Assembly: GCA_035275265.1 (NCBI GenBank)
Contig: DATENC010000031.1
Span: 13,748 to 77,747 of the forward strand
DNA: 64,000 bases
From: JACQAP01 sp035275265
Lineage (GTDB): Bacteria; Pseudomonadota; Gammaproteobacteria; Burkholderiales; JACQAP01
Direction of reading: 5' to 3'
The position numbers were made by a program, and so were the translations under genes. Every line of letters starts with the position of its first letter. Positions within the stretch are counted from its first letter, which is position 1. This document shows, in pieces, positions 27,361-36,068 of this stretch. Under the pieces are notes generated by a model. The model was not told the DNA's origin. It made no database searches and saw only the letters and a list, made by a program, of their open reading frames with translations.

Positions 27361-28173
27361 ATGAACCAGGCCCCCGCAGCCGCTCACGTACCGTCCCGGC
27401 GCAACGCACGGCGCCTCGGCACGATCGCCCGTTATACCGTGCTCGAGGCCTGGCGTAACCGCCTGGTCGTGCTGGTAGTGGTCGTCGTGGCGCTGTTGAC
27501 GCTGCTCAGCCTATTCGTCCGCGAACTCGCGGTCACCGAAAGCGGACGGCTTCAGACCGCGATTCTGGCATCCACTTTGCGGGTTGCCAGCGTGTTCCTG
27601 ATAGCCCTCTACATTCTCATCGGCCTCACGCGGGAATTCAACGACAAAGTCTTGGAGCTGATGCTGTCGCTCGATTTGCCGCGCGCGGGTTACCTGATGG
27701 GTAAATTTCTCGGCTTTGCCATCGTAGCGCTGGCCGTCGCCGCTATCGTTACCGTGCCCCTTGGGATGCTCGCTCCAATCCATGCGGCGCTGGCGTGGGG
27801 ATGCTCGCTGGCGCTGGAACTGCTGATTATTGCCGCACTAAGCGTGTTCTGTATCGCCACATTCACGCAACCGTTGCCCGCCGCCGCATTCGTGACCGCA
27901 TTTTACCTGCTCGCCCGTTCCATTACCGCGATTCAACTGATGAGCGGTTCCGGTCTGCTCGGGGTCGACGGATTTGGACAGAAGGCGAGCGCAGTGCTCG
28001 CCGATACCCTTGCGCTCGTGTTGCCGCGCATGGATGCATTTACGCAGACCGCCTGGCTCGTGAACGACGCGGTCGCCCAGCCTGCACTTCTCAACATATT
28101 TCTGCAGACCGCGGTGTACGTGGGTCTGCTCCTTGCCGCAGCGATGTTCGACCTCTACCGCAAGAATTTCTGA
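27361..28173 (+). CDS. ABC-2 type permease
   Basis: 270 residues with about six hydrophobic helices and no ATPase motifs. The first helix follows a basic start (RYTVLEAWRNRL), as usual for ABC-2 permeases of the NosY/YhaP type. No ATPase is adjacent; the ATPase at 10734-11468 is the probable partner. The next gene starts 6 bp downstream, so they are co-transcribed. Only 43 bp separate it from the divergent kinase gene. Confidence 0.8.
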   Translation: MNQAPAAAHVPSRRNARRLGTIARYTVLEAWRNRLVVLVVVVVALLTLLSLFVRELAVTESGRLQTAILASTLRVASVFLIALYILIGLTREFNDKVLELMLSLDLPRAGYLMGKFLGFAIVALAVAAIVTVPLGMLAPIHAALAWGCSLALELLIIAALSVFCIATFTQPLPAAAFVTAFYLLARSITAIQLMSGSGLLGVDGFGQKASAVLADTLALVLPRMDAFTQTAWLVNDAVAQPALLNIFLQTAVYVGLLLAAAMFDLYRKNF

Positions 28174-28179
28174 TCCGCC

Positions 28180-28905
28180 ATGGCCGAACGCGCAATCTCG
28201 ACGGTACCAGGCATGGTGCTGTTGTTCCTTGCCGCGGCACTCGCTTCGCAACTTGCATTCAAGACGCAGGAATTGCGCCCCGCCGCCACGGGCGCGGACC
28301 TTCCCCAGGCTCCGCCGATCACAGCTCTGCGGTTGGCATCCCTGGGCGAGCCAATCGCGGTCGCCAACCTGCTGTCACTGTACTTGCAAGCTTTCGACAC
28401 CCAGCCCGGCATCAGCATCCCGTTCAAGGATCTCGACTACAACCGGGTGGAAGATTGGTTGGGCCGGACTCTGCAACTCGACCCTGCGGGTCACTATCCG
28501 CTGCTGATGGCCACGCAGGTCTATTCCCAAGTACCGGATGAGAAAAAGCAGCGACAAATGCTCGATCTGGCGTATCGCCAGTTTCTACTCGACCCGAACC
28601 GGCGCTGGCGCTGGCTCGCGCACGTGGCGATCATGGCCAAGCACAGGCTCAACGACCCCGGCCTTGCGCTGCGCTACGCGCGCGCCATCAACCAATACGC
28701 TACCTCGGGGGAGGTTCCCCACTGGGCCAAGCAAATGCACATTTTTGTGCTGGAGGATATGGGCGAACACCAGACCGCCATGATTCTTCTCGGGGGCTTG
28801 CTCGCAAGCGGCGCAATCACCGATCCGCACGAGGTCCGTTTCCTGACCGAACGTCTGAACACCATGCAAGCTGCTGAAAAATCGTCACCAGTGTCGAGAA
28901 AATGA
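28180..28905 (+). CDS. Membrane-anchored protein of unknown function, TPR-like helical
   Basis: 241 residues: one N-terminal signal-anchor helix (about 7-25), then an all-helical soluble part (RQMLDLAYRQFLLDPNRRWRWLAHVAI, about 127-152) that looks like degenerate tetratricopeptide repeats. No enzyme motif is seen. It is coupled to the ABC permease 6 bp upstream and probably serves the same transporter. After it comes 271 bp without a gene up to the pilin start. Confidence 0.65.
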   Translation: MAERAISTVPGMVLLFLAAALASQLAFKTQELRPAATGADLPQAPPITALRLASLGEPIAVANLLSLYLQAFDTQPGISIPFKDLDYNRVEDWLGRTLQLDPAGHYPLLMATQVYSQVPDEKKQRQMLDLAYRQFLLDPNRRWRWLAHVAIMAKHRLNDPGLALRYARAINQYATSGEVPHWAKQMHIFVLEDMGEHQTAMILLGGLLASGAITDPHEVRFLTERLNTMQAAEKSSPVSRK

Positions 28906-29073
28906 CTCTTGGTCATCAAGCCCATCCGTATGCCGGACGTGCGTCTCGAACGCCGTCGCGTTGTGACCGGATAGAAATAAGAACAGCTTTAACAACTAGT
29001 TACGTAATGGTCAAGAACGGCACGCGCGGTACCGACCAACGACTGCAGTCTCGGGCAGTTTTCGCGACATTAA

Positions 29074-29089
29074 TTACAACCTATTGTAA
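29074..29089. repeat. Inverted repeat upstream of the pilin sigma54 promoter
   Basis: TTACAA, four bases, TTGTAA: a perfect 6-bp dyad 30 bp before the -24 element, in an AT-rich stretch. It could be a binding site for the activator or a bending protein, but activator sites usually lie further upstream. Position and symmetry are what is seen; function is inferred. Confidence 0.4.
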
Positions 29090-29119
29090 ACACTATATTT
29101 TTCTATTTCTTTGTGCGAT

Positions 29120-29134
29120 TGGCACGATTCTGGC
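29120..29134 (+). promoter_or_regulatory. Sigma54 promoter of the pilin gene
   Basis: TGGCAC, five bases, TGGC: perfect -24 element, -12 with the essential GC kept and one mismatch (TGGC for TTGC). It ends 42 bases before the pilin ATG and follows a T-rich tract. The activator is likely the PrsR-like regulator at 11554; sigma54 is encoded at 33764. Confidence 0.75.
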
Positions 29135-29176
29135 GCGACAAAGCTCATCATAACGCTCCAACTTGAGGCCATGATC

Positions 29177-29911
29177 ATGAACCGTAAGAGTAGCCAGGGG
29201 TTTACCCTAATCGAAATCGCTATTGTGCTGGTCATCATCGGCCTGCTACTCGGCGGTATTCTCAAAGGTCAGGAACTCATCACCAGTGCCCGCGTGCGCA
29301 ACCTAATCTCCCAGCAGGACGGGGTAAAGGCAGCGTTCTTTGGCTTCCAGGACCGGTTTCGCGCGTTTCCCGGCGATTACACTGCGGCCACCACGAATAT
29401 CGTTGGTGTATCGACGACGTCGGGTTGTGGCGGAGCGGTGAATGGTAATGGCAACGGCAACGGTCGCGTCGAGTCGGCCGCGGGTGGGTTGTATGAAAAC
29501 GTGCTGGCGTGGGAGCAACTGTCGAAGGCCGGCTTCATCACCGGGACGTACACGTGTGCGACAACCGAGGCTCCGGCAACGTCACCAGTCAATCCGTATG
29601 GCGTCTATATGCAGGTCGTGTTCGACGGCATTTACGGGGCCGGCACAACAGCAACACCGGCACCCCTGAGGCACAACATCAAGTCTGGAAGCCAGGTCCC
29701 AGTGGATATCATCGCTGAGATGGACCGCAAGATCGATGATGGCGCGCCCAATACGGGAGGCTTCCAGTTCTCCCGTTACCAGGGGAATGGCGCTGCGGCA
29801 CCGACCGACGGCGCGGCAGCGCAGCCGGCTTGCACCAGCGCGACAACTGCCGCCGGTATTTGGAATACCACCAACGGCAGCACCAACTGCGGCGGCGCCA
29901 GCCTGTTGTAA
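29177..29911 (+). CDS. Type IV prepilin, probable major or accessory pilin
   Basis: 244 residues from ATG 29177; GAGG lies 8 bases before it, whereas ATG 29171 would leave only 2. The leader MNRKSSQG is followed by FTLIEIAIVLVIIG with Glu at +5, a textbook prepilin peptidase site. The head has DGVKAAFFGFQDRFRAFPGDY and a C-terminal cysteine pair, a common betaproteobacterial prepilin type. It stands alone, 3.6 kb after the pilus operon, behind a sigma54 promoter and before a strong terminator. Confidence 0.88.
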   Translation: MNRKSSQGFTLIEIAIVLVIIGLLLGGILKGQELITSARVRNLISQQDGVKAAFFGFQDRFRAFPGDYTAATTNIVGVSTTSGCGGAVNGNGNGNGRVESAAGGLYENVLAWEQLSKAGFITGTYTCATTEAPATSPVNPYGVYMQVVFDGIYGAGTTATPAPLRHNIKSGSQVPVDIIAEMDRKIDDGAPNTGGFQFSRYQGNGAAAPTDGAAAQPACTSATTAAGIWNTTNGSTNCGGASLL

Positions 29912-29934
29912 CTGGCGTCAATTCCGGCCACCGA

Positions 29935-29963
29935 GAGCCCGCACCATGCGGGCTCTTTTTTTG
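29935..29963 (+). terminator. Rho-independent terminator of the pilin gene
   Basis: GAGCCCGCA, CCA loop, TGCGGGCTC: a 9-bp GC-rich stem followed directly by seven T, 24 bases after the pilin stop. Canonical form. Confidence 0.92.
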
Positions 29964-30172
29964 ATTTCTGGATTTGAAATTCTTGGTCAGCGCTGGTCCC
30001 AAGCATAGGCAGACTCCAGCCGGATACTGAACATGAGGACCACCACGTCGAATTCCGCAAGGTGGTGCCACCGCGAGTCGTTGCGAAATGATGCGGAAGG
30101 ACTGCGCCAAAAACTCTGACACGGGACCCTCAGGTCTGAATGCCGCAGAGACGTTCGCTCGATGCCATGCGC

Positions 30173-30178
30173 TATACT
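30173..30178 (+). promoter_or_regulatory. Candidate -10 box of kdsD
   Basis: TATACT lies only 8 bases before the kdsD ATG, and no Shine-Dalgarno is present. If used, transcription would start within about 2 bases of the ATG, making the mRNA almost leaderless. No clear -35 is seen. Confidence 0.4.
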
Positions 30179-30186
30179 CCATCACC

Positions 30187-31176
30187 ATGACAGCACTGGG
30201 AAAAATCGCGCCGGCACAGGCGATCGCGCTGGGTCGGCGGGTGCTCGAGATCGAGGCGCGCGCCGTGGTGAAACTGTCGGAGCGGCTCGACGACAGTTTC
30301 GTGCGTGCTATCGAAATCGTCCTGGGCTGTAACGGTCGCGTTGTTGTCAGCGGAATCGGCAAGTCCGGCCACATCGCGCGCAAGATTGCGTCCACCCTGG
30401 CAAGCACCGGCACTCCTGCATTCTTCGTTCATCCCGCCGAAGCCAGCCATGGCGATCTGGGCATGGTTAAGCGTGATGACGTGATGATTGCTCTGTCGAA
30501 TTCGGGCGAAAGCGCGGAACTTCTGGTGATCGTCCCGCTGATAAAGCGTCAGGGCGCGAGGTTGATCGCCATCACTGGCAATCCGCGTTCGACGCTCGCT
30601 GCCGAAGCCGATGTCCATCTCGACGCCAATGTCGCCGAGGAAGCCTGCCCGCTTGGACTCGCGCCAACCGCCAGCACAACGGCGGCGCTGGCGCTTGGTG
30701 ATGCGCTCGCGGTCGCTCTTCTGGAGGCCCGCGGTTTCGGGGAGGAAGATTTTGCCCGTTCGCATCCCGGCGGCACGCTCGGCCGGCGTCTGCTCACACA
30801 TGTCTCGGATGTAATGCGCACTGGAGAGGCAATACCTCGCGTGGCGGATAGCGCATCGCTTCCCGAGGCGATGCTGGAGATGTCGAAAAAAGGAATGGGG
30901 ATGACGGCCATAGTGGATGGCGGGGATCGACTTGTCGGCATATTCACCGACGGCGACCTGCGGCGCACGCTGGACAAACTTGGTGACTTGCGCAAGCAGG
31001 CAGTGCGCGTAGTCATGACCCCCGACCCGCACACGATCCGCCCCAATCAACTCGCTGTGGAAGCGGTGCAACTCATGGAGGAGCACAAAATCACTCAACT
31101 CCTCGCGGTGGACGCCAACATGAGGCTGATAGGCGCGCTGAACATGCACGACCTGATGCGGGCAAAGGTCATCTGA
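30187..31176 (+). CDS. kdsD: Arabinose-5-phosphate isomerase
   Basis: Converts ribulose 5-phosphate to arabinose 5-phosphate for KDO synthesis. It has 329 residues from ATG 30187; the open frame reaches back to 30088, but the added residues do not fit the family. An N-terminal SIS domain (SGIGKSGHIARKIAS, ASHGDLGM, ALSNSGES) is followed by two CBS domains (VSDVMRTGEAIP; VMTPDPHTIRP). Next comes kdsC 50 bp downstream, in the usual order kdsD-kdsC-lptC-lptA-lptB. Confidence 0.95.
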   Translation: MTALGKIAPAQAIALGRRVLEIEARAVVKLSERLDDSFVRAIEIVLGCNGRVVVSGIGKSGHIARKIASTLASTGTPAFFVHPAEASHGDLGMVKRDDVMIALSNSGESAELLVIVPLIKRQGARLIAITGNPRSTLAAEADVHLDANVAEEACPLGLAPTASTTAALALGDALAVALLEARGFGEEDFARSHPGGTLGRRLLTHVSDVMRTGEAIPRVADSASLPEAMLEMSKKGMGMTAIVDGGDRLVGIFTDGDLRRTLDKLGDLRKQAVRVVMTPDPHTIRPNQLAVEAVQLMEEHKITQLLAVDANMRLIGALNMHDLMRAKVI

Positions 31177-31226
31177 GAATGATCGCCGCTTCCCCAAGGC
31201 GCTGTAACTGCCGGAGATTCTGAACC

Positions 31227-31754
31227 GTGAACAAACGGCTGGTTACGCGCGCACGCCGCATCCGTTTCTCCATTTTCGACGTTGACGGCGTGCTGACCGA
31301 CGGCACGCTGCATCTCGGCAAGCACGGCGAGCAGATCAAGGCATTCAACATCCTAGACGGGTTGGGACTCAAAATGCTCGCCGCAAGCGGTGTAGGATTG
31401 GCGTTGCTTTCCGGGCGCACCTCATCCGCCGTGGCGCTACGGGCTCGAGAAACGGGGATCGTTCACGTGCTGCAAGGCCGCGTCGATAAGCTCGAGGCCT
31501 ATCACACCCTGCTGCGCAAACTCAAACTCGCAGAAGAGGAAACTTCGTTTATGGGAGACGATCTGCCCGACCTGCCAGTATTGCGCCGATGCGGCTTGGC
31601 TTTCAGTGTGCCGGACGCGCCGCAATACGTGCGCAGCCACGTTCACTATGTAACGGCGAATGCCGGGGGTCACGGCGCCGTTCGTGAAGCCTGCGAGTTC
31701 CTGATGCGCGCGCAGGGAACGCTGGAAGCCCAACTGGCGACTTATCTTCGATGA
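31227..31754 (+). CDS. kdsC: 3-deoxy-D-manno-octulosonate 8-phosphate phosphatase
   Basis: HAD-family phosphatase that releases KDO for lipid A-core synthesis. 175 residues, GTG start. The nucleophile motif DVDGVLTDG (18-26; Asp18 and Asp20), LLSGRTS and GDDLPDLPVL are intact, and there is no cap domain, as expected for the tetrameric C0 type. It overlaps lptC by 4 bp. Confidence 0.95.
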   Translation: MNKRLVTRARRIRFSIFDVDGVLTDGTLHLGKHGEQIKAFNILDGLGLKMLAASGVGLALLSGRTSSAVALRARETGIVHVLQGRVDKLEAYHTLLRKLKLAEEETSFMGDDLPDLPVLRRCGLAFSVPDAPQYVRSHVHYVTANAGGHGAVREACEFLMRAQGTLEAQLATYLR

Positions 31755-32350
31755 ACGACAGACTGGTAGCCTGGTCTCCGCTGATTCTGCTGGCACTGCT
31801 TGCGGCACTGACGTTTTGGCTCGATCGCAAGGTCCAGTTGCCGCCCCGACTGGCCGACGGCAGCACGCGCCACGACCCGGACTTTTACGTCGAGGCCTTC
31901 TCGGCCATGAAGATGAATCCCGACGGAACGCGCCGCTATGCACTGTCGGCAAAACGCATGGTGCACTATCCGGATGACAACAGCACGCACTTGGAGCTTC
32001 CCCGCCTGGTGTACTTCGACTACGAGCGCGCTCCCGTGACAGTGCGTTCCGATACCGCGGAAATGGTGCACGGCGGGGACGAGGTGTTTTTCAACGGCGA
32101 CGTTCAGGTCGTGCGCTCTGCCTACGCGTCGAACGTGGAACTCGGCATGTTTACCAGCTTCCTGCATGTCATTCCCGACAAGGATCTCGCCAAGACAGAC
32201 AAGCCGGTGAGAATGGTGGAAGGAAATTCCACCGCCAGCTCGGTTGGCTTAGAATTCGACAATCGGACCCGCCAGATCAAGCTGTTGTCGGAGGTCAAGG
32301 CCAAATATGAAGTGCCCAAGCGCGTTCAGAAGAGACCTTTGCGCCCGTAG
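31751..32350 (+). CDS. lptC: LptC, LPS export inner-membrane protein
   Basis: 199 residues: one N-terminal membrane helix (about 7-25) and a periplasmic beta-jellyroll that passes LPS from LptB2FG to LptA. The family pattern (DPDFYVEAFSAMKMNPDG; Y.L.A..M.HYPDD) is seen. It overlaps kdsC by 4 bp and lptA by 44 bp. Confidence 0.92.
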   Translation: MNDRLVAWSPLILLALLAALTFWLDRKVQLPPRLADGSTRHDPDFYVEAFSAMKMNPDGTRRYALSAKRMVHYPDDNSTHLELPRLVYFDYERAPVTVRSDTAEMVHGGDEVFFNGDVQVVRSAYASNVELGMFTSFLHVIPDKDLAKTDKPVRMVEGNSTASSVGLEFDNRTRQIKLLSEVKAKYEVPKRVQKRPLRP

Positions 32351-32942
32351 GCTCGCGCGCTTACTGGTCTGCGCCGTGTTTCCCTGCGCCATGATCGCAC
32401 CGCCCACCGTTTGGGCCGAACGTGCAGATCGTGAGAAACCGGTCAATCTCGAGTCCGATCGCGTGGACCTCGACGATGCCAAGAAAGAGGCGGTGTTCGA
32501 AGGCAACGTGACGCTTACGCAGGGGACGTTGTTGATCAAGGCCGACAAGATCATCGTAAAGCAGGATGCGGACGGCTTCCAGTATGGGATTGCCTACGGC
32601 AGCCCGGCTCACTTCCGGCAGAAGCGCGAAGGGTTCGACGATTTCATCGAGGGCTTTTCCGAGCGCCTAGAGTACGACGGCAAGGCCGACAAAGTGCAGC
32701 TGTTCGCCAACGCGCGCATCCAGCGCGGTCTTGACGAAGTGCGCGGCGACTATATTTCCTACAACGCGATTACGGAGTTCTTCCAGGTCATCGGCGGAGG
32801 CAAGACGGCCGCCACGCCGGGCAATCCGCAGGGCCGGGTGCGCGCAGTGATCCAGCCCAAGCCCAAAGCACCTGCGCCGCCGGGGGCCGCCTCATCGGTC
32901 GAACTGGCGCCCTCCGACACGCTGCAGCCGGCGCCACGCTGA
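32307..32942 (+). CDS. lptA: LptA, periplasmic LPS-transport bridge protein
   Basis: 211 residues with a cleavable signal peptide (ends near PPTVWA, residue 37) and an OstA/LptA jellyroll (VNLESDRVDLDDAKKEAVFEGNV pattern, about 46-68; YIS YNAITEFF near 152). The 44-bp overlap with lptC is long but leaves a normal signal peptide. The C-terminal Pro/Ala tail is variable in the family. Confidence 0.93.
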   Translation: MKCPSAFRRDLCARRLARLLVCAVFPCAMIAPPTVWAERADREKPVNLESDRVDLDDAKKEAVFEGNVTLTQGTLLIKADKIIVKQDADGFQYGIAYGSPAHFRQKREGFDDFIEGFSERLEYDGKADKVQLFANARIQRGLDEVRGDYISYNAITEFFQVIGGGKTAATPGNPQGRVRAVIQPKPKAPAPPGAASSVELAPSDTLQPAPR

Positions 32943-32991
32943 CGTTGCGGCCGCGTCCCACGGCGTCGGTATTCCCATCGAAGTTTCGTTC

Positions 32992-33714
<723 letters not shown>

Positions 33715-33763
33715 CAGGACCCTGAAAGACCGTCTATTCGCCACCTGTGCCTGCACCCAGTCA

Positions 33764-35209
33764 ATGAAGCATTCCCTGCAGCTCAAGCTGTCCCAACACC
33801 TCACGCTCACGCCGCAGCTGCAGCAGTCTATCCGGCTTCTGCAGTTATCGACCCTGGAACTCAATCAGGAAATCGAGACTTTTCTGCAGGAAAATCCCCT
33901 GCTCGAGCGTGACGAGGAGGAAGAGGAAGCCGCTACCGTCCCGATCAATGGTGCCCTGCCGGCAACCTCACCTGCGCCCGCCGAGTCCGCGCCGGCGCCG
34001 GCTGAGAATGGATCTTCGGACGACCGTGTCATGCCCGAAGGCGAGTGGTCCGTTGACGATGGTTACGGTTCGTTCAGCGGCCAGGACGCCGACGACGAGT
34101 CGGACGCGCCTCAGATTGCCGCGGAGCCGGCCAAGCTGCGCGACCATCTGTTTGGGCAGATCAACATCATGCAGATGCCGGAGCGCGACAAACGCATTGT
34201 CGCGTACTTGATCGACAATCTGGGCGACGATGGTTTCATGACGCAGGATCTTGCCGAGCTCGCGGCGCTGTTGCCGGCAGAGCTTGAGATCGGCGCGGAA
34301 GACCTAACCATCGCGTTGAAATACCTGCAGAGTCTGGACCCTCCGGGCGTCGGCGCACGTTCCCTGAGCGAATCCCTGGCGCTACAACTGGAAGCGCTGC
34401 CGGAGGAGACGCCCTATCGCAAGGAAGCGCTGCAGATCGTGACACAGCATCTCGACACTTTTGCCGCGCGCGACTATTTCAGGCTCAAGAAACTGTTGCG
34501 ATGCGACGACGACGCGTTGCGCGGCATGCAAAGCCTGATCACCAGCCTCAACCCGCGGCCGGCCGCGAGCTTTTCAGACGGGGAGACGCGCTATGTCATT
34601 GCCGACGTGATAGTGCGCAAGATCAAAGGCCTGTGGGTTGCGTCTCTAAATCCCGAGGCCATGCCGAAGCTGCGGATCAACCGCATGTATGCCGACATCC
34701 TGCACCGCAATCGTGACGCGAGCTTTCAGCAGCTCGCCGGCCAATTGCAGGAGGCGAAATGGCTCATCAAGAACGTGCAGCAGCGCTTCGACACGATCCT
34801 GCGTGTTTCGCAGGCAATCGTGGACAGGCAACGCCATTTTTTCGAACATGGCGATGTGGCGATGCGGCCTTTGGTGCTGCGCGAGATTGCCGATACGCTT
34901 GGGCTGCACGAGTCCACTGTGTCGCGAGTAACTACCCAAAAGTTCATGCTTACTGCTCGCGGCATTTTTGAACTCAAGTATTTCTTCGGCAGCCACGTCA
35001 CCACTGAAACTGGGGGCGCATGCTCCGCGACTGCGATCCGGGCGCTGCTCAAGCAGCTTGTCAACGAAGAAGACCGCCGAAAGCCTTTAAGCGACAGTCA
35101 GATTTCCGAGATTTTGGGCAAGCAGGGAATCGTGGTGGCGCGGCGCACCATCGCCAAATACCGTGAATCTTTGCAGATCCTTCCTGTCAATCTTCGCAAG
35201 AGCATCTGA
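33764..35209 (+). CDS. rpoN: RNA polymerase sigma54 factor
   Basis: 481 residues. The Gln/Leu-rich activator-interacting region I is at the N terminus (LSQHLTLTPQLQQSIRLLQL), an acidic region II follows (about 45-120), then core-binding and DNA-binding domains with the C-terminal RpoN box ARRTIAKYRE that reads the -24 element. It is needed for the four sigma54 promoters described in this window. Confidence 0.97.
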   Translation: MKHSLQLKLSQHLTLTPQLQQSIRLLQLSTLELNQEIETFLQENPLLERDEEEEEAATVPINGALPATSPAPAESAPAPAENGSSDDRVMPEGEWSVDDGYGSFSGQDADDESDAPQIAAEPAKLRDHLFGQINIMQMPERDKRIVAYLIDNLGDDGFMTQDLAELAALLPAELEIGAEDLTIALKYLQSLDPPGVGARSLSESLALQLEALPEETPYRKEALQIVTQHLDTFAARDYFRLKKLLRCDDDALRGMQSLITSLNPRPAASFSDGETRYVIADVIVRKIKGLWVASLNPEAMPKLRINRMYADILHRNRDASFQQLAGQLQEAKWLIKNVQQRFDTILRVSQAIVDRQRHFFEHGDVAMRPLVLREIADTLGLHESTVSRVTTQKFMLTARGIFELKYFFGSHVTTETGGACSATAIRALLKQLVNEEDRRKPLSDSQISEILGKQGIVVARRTIAKYRESLQILPVNLRKSI

Positions 35210-35234
35210 TCAACAAAGCATGAGGGGATAGCCA

Positions 35235-35561
35235 ATGAATCTTCAATTGTCCGGTCACCACCTCGAAATCACCCCCGCCATCCGTTCTTATGTTACCGAC
35301 AAGCTTTCCCGTGTCACCCGCCATTTCGACCACGTGATCGACGTCAACGTCATCCTGTCCGTGAACAAGCTCGACCAGAAAATCGAAGCCAACGTGCACG
35401 TACGCGGCAAGGACATATATGTCGAGTGCGTAGACGCCAATATGTACGCGGCCATCGACGGCCTTGTAGACAAGCTCGATCGACAGATCCTCAAGCATAA
35501 GGAGAAATCTGTTGACCACCACCAGGAAGAATCCGTCCGCAACAGACCGCTCGCGCCGTAA
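35235..35561 (+). CDS. hpf: Ribosome hibernation promoting factor, short form
   Basis: 108 residues, with the beta-alpha fold of HPF/YfiA (LSGHHLEITPAIRSYVTDKL at the start; DMYAAIDGLVDKLDRQI-like helix at the end). The lack of the long-form C-terminal domain makes it the short HPF, which dimerises 70S ribosomes together with RMF in gammaproteobacteria. It is 25 bp after rpoN and begins after a GGGGATAG ribosome site. Confidence 0.93.
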   Translation: MNLQLSGHHLEITPAIRSYVTDKLSRVTRHFDHVIDVNVILSVNKLDQKIEANVHVRGKDIYVECVDANMYAAIDGLVDKLDRQILKHKEKSVDHHQEESVRNRPLAP

Positions 35562-35582
35562 CCTTGTCCAGGACGCCCTGGC

Positions 35583-36068
35583 ATGAGTCTGCTTTCGAAG
35601 CTGTTACCTGTTGCAAACGTCATTCTCGATCTGGAGGTCACCAGCAAGAAGCGGGTGTTCGAGCACGTCGGACTGTTGTTCGAAAACGCCCTGGGCGTCG
35701 GCCGCGGCCATGTGTTCGACGCGCTATTCGCGCGCGAGCGCCTTGGCTCGACCGGCCTGGGGCACGGGATTGCCATTCCGCATGGTCGCATCAAGGGTCT
35801 GAGGGAAGCGGCGGGTGCTTTCGTTCGCACCAAGGTGCCGATACCCTTCGAGGCGCCGGACGGCAATCCGGTGCACTTGATTTTCGTGCTGCTAGTTCCC
35901 GAGAAAGCGACAGACCTGCACCTGCAGATACTTTCGGAACTGGCACAGATGTTCAGCGACAAAGAGATGCGTGCGCAACTGACGGCACTACCGGATGCGA
36001 GGGACGTACAACGTCTCATCAGCGAATGGGAGCCCCATGCCCCAAGTCAGCGTCGCGCAGCTGTTTGA
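35583..36068 (+). CDS. ptsN: Nitrogen-PTS EIIA protein PtsN
   Basis: 161-residue EIIA-type phosphocarrier. The phosphorylated histidine is His67 in TGLGHGIAIPHGRI. It regulates potassium, nitrogen and sigma54-linked functions in relatives rather than transporting sugar. It sits 21 bp after hpf and overlaps the hprK start by 32 bp. Confidence 0.94.
   Translation: MSLLSKLLPVANVILDLEVTSKKRVFEHVGLLFENALGVGRGHVFDALFARERLGSTGLGHGIAIPHGRIKGLREAAGAFVRTKVPIPFEAPDGNPVHLIFVLLVPEKATDLHLQILSELAQMFSDKEMRAQLTALPDARDVQRLISEWEPHAPSQRRAAV

Noticed and set aside
30060..30085. TGGCAC on the minus strand upstream of kdsD
   Set aside because: Spacing to TTGC is one base short and no gene lies downstream on that strand.
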